DNA of 11,323 nt from an uncultured Muribaculaceae bacterium (GTDB lineage: Bacteria; Bacteroidota; Bacteroidia; Bacteroidales; Muribaculaceae). The stretch lies in contig CAJUIJ010000077.1 of the NCBI GenBank assembly GCA_910586175.1, forward strand, positions 1 to 11,323, given 5' to 3'. The translations under genes and the position numbers were made by a program. Numbering within the stretch: the first letter of the stretch is position 1; each line of letters starts with the position of its first letter. Below the pieces are notes generated by a model. The model was not told the origin of the DNA. It did no database searches and was given only the letters and a program-made list of their open reading frames with translations. Of the stretch, positions 10,445 through 11,323 are shown piece after piece.

Positions 10445-10819
10445 TTATTTGAGTTCTACCTCAGCACCAGCCTCTTCGAGCTGCTTCTTCAGGCCCTCAG
10501 CCTCAGCTTTGGGAAGACCTTCCTTAACAGTGCTGGGAGCACCGTCAACGAGTTCCTTAGCCTCCTTAAGGCCAAGACCTGTAAGTTCCTTGACGAGCTT
10601 AACAACAGCGAGCTTGCTTGCGCCGGCTGCCTTGAGCACTACGTCAAAGTTAGTTTTCTCCTCGGCAGCGGGAGCGCCGGCTGCGGGACCTGCTGCAACG
10701 GCCACAGCTGCAGCTGCGGGCTCGATGCCGTACTCATTCTTAAGGATCTCAGCGAGTTCGTTAACTTCTTTTACTGTAAGGTTAACAAGCTGTTCTGCAA
10801 ATGCTTTCAAATCTGCCAT
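10445..10819 (-). CDS. rplL: 50S ribosomal protein L7/L12
   Basis: Acidic stalk protein of the large ribosomal subunit, present in several copies bound to L10, that recruits and stimulates the translation GTPases (EF-Tu, EF-G, IF2, RF3). The 124-residue protein is normal in length. Residues 1-33 form the helical dimerisation domain that binds L10, 34-52 the flexible Ala/Gly/Pro-rich hinge, and 56-124 the compact C-terminal domain with the conserved VKLVKELTGLGLKEAKELV helix-turn-helix (73-91) that contacts the GTPases. The ATG follows an A-rich leader (A at -1 to -3 and at -6) with no Shine-Dalgarno, matching Bacteroidetes initiation. The gene starts 35 bp after rplJ, so the two are surely co-transcribed. 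A probable attenuator just downstream fits the need for more L7/L12 than RpoB. Confidence 0.98.
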   Translation of the reverse strand: MADLKAFAEQLVNLTVKEVNELAEILKNEYGIEPAAAAVAVAAGPAAGAPAAEEKTNFDVVLKAAGASKLAVVKLVKELTGLGLKEAKELVDGAPSTVKEGLPKAEAEGLKKQLEEAGAEVELK

Positions 10820-10854
10820 TTTCGTATTGATTTTTTTTGATTTTTAGACTTTGA

Positions 10855-11323
10855 TTATGCTTCTTTCTTGGAGAGAGTCTCGAGGATGCCATGAAGCTTG
10901 TTGGCACCGCTCTGAAGAGAGCTGATGACGTTCTTAGCAGGCGACTGCAGAAGAGCCACAACATCTGCGATAAGTTCGTTCTTGCTCTTGATGTTGGCGA
11001 GAGTCTCAAGACTTTCCTCACCCACATATACAGATTCCTCAACAAATGCTCCTTTGAGCATGGGGAGGGTGTCGTTATTGTCACGGAACTTTTTGATGAG
11101 CTTTGCGGGAGCATTACCGACGTTGCAGAGCAACAGAGTAGTCTCACCATGGAGCAAATCATAAAGGCCGGAATAGTCAACCTCGCTGGCTTCGAAAGCC
11201 TTCTTCAGGAGCGTGTTCTTGACGCAGAGCATCTTCACATCCGCACCGAAACATGCGCGACGCAAGTTGCTTGTCTTCTCGGCGTTGAGACCGGAGGTCT
11301 GCACAAGATATACAGCGCTGTAC
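10855..11323 (-). CDS. rplJ: 50S ribosomal protein L10 (N-terminus cut by window edge)
   Basis: L10 anchors the L7/L12 dimers to 23S rRNA at the base of the ribosomal stalk. The window shows 155 residues and the stop; by comparison with family members about 15-20 N-terminal residues lie beyond the right edge. The visible part begins YSAVYLVQTSGLNAEKTSNLRR, the typical L10 start region, continues through VKNTLLKKAFE (the rRNA-binding globular domain), and ends in a helical C-terminal tail rich in charged residues that binds L7/L12. A GTG at 11302-11304 in the same frame is an internal valine codon, since the conserved reading continues upstream of it to the edge. L10, alone or with L7/L12, represses its own operon in E. 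coli by binding the leader; that leader would lie outside this window. Confidence 0.96.
   Translation of the reverse strand, partial: YSAVYLVQTSGLNAEKTSNLRRACFGADVKMLCVKNTLLKKAFEASEVDYSGLYDLLHGETTLLLCNVGNAPAKLIKKFRDNNDTLPMLKGAFVEESVYVGEESLETLANIKSKNELIADVVALLQSPAKNVISSLQSGANKLHGILETLSKKEA

Noticed and set aside
10449..10847. 132-codon plus-strand frame opposite rplL
   Set aside because: It is a shadow of the Ala-rich codons of rplL. It is Ser/Ala-rich without domain features and rplL is certain.

Overview
The window is an ordinary housekeeping segment, most likely from a member of the order Bacteroidales. This is judged from memory of protein families, not from a search. RpoB, RpoC, L10, L7/L12 and pyruvate kinase read like Bacteroides-type proteins, RpoB (1271 aa) and RpoC (1437 aa) are the lengths expected there, and most genes lack a Shine-Dalgarno sequence and instead have A/T-rich leaders. 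A gut Muribaculaceae-like organism would fit the moderate base composition, but the sequence does not prove the family.

Layout. Positions 1-297 hold no recognisable gene: a very strong intrinsic terminator (31-69) closes an upstream plus-strand unit outside the window, followed by a leader of about 200 nt for pyruvate kinase. pyk (298-1722, plus) is complete with all catalytic motifs. It converges on rpoC, and one 16-bp hairpin with T-tracts on both sides (1748-1786) can terminate both units. From there to the right edge everything is on the minus strand and is transcribed right to left as rplJ (cut by the edge), rplL, rpoB and rpoC, the conserved ribosomal stalk / RNA polymerase operon.

The noncoding DNA is the most informative part. 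Between rplL and rpoB lie 416 bp without a convincing gene. They contain a perfect 13-bp terminator-like hairpin just after rplL (a likely attenuator that makes stalk protein more abundant than polymerase subunits), an inverted repeat that could form a further RNA structure, and a candidate Bacteroidetes-type promoter. Between rpoB and rpoC there is a 14-bp hairpin without a T-tract, followed by a clear Shine-Dalgarno for rpoC, which is unusual in this phylum.

How the genes work together: L10 and L7/L12 build the ribosomal stalk that recruits translation GTPases, RpoB and RpoC form the catalytic core of RNA polymerase, and their joint operon couples ribosome and polymerase supply to growth. 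Pyruvate kinase, the last ATP-forming step of glycolysis, is an independent neighbour. I see no mobile element, CRISPR array, tRNA or rRNA, and no sign of a previously undescribed system.
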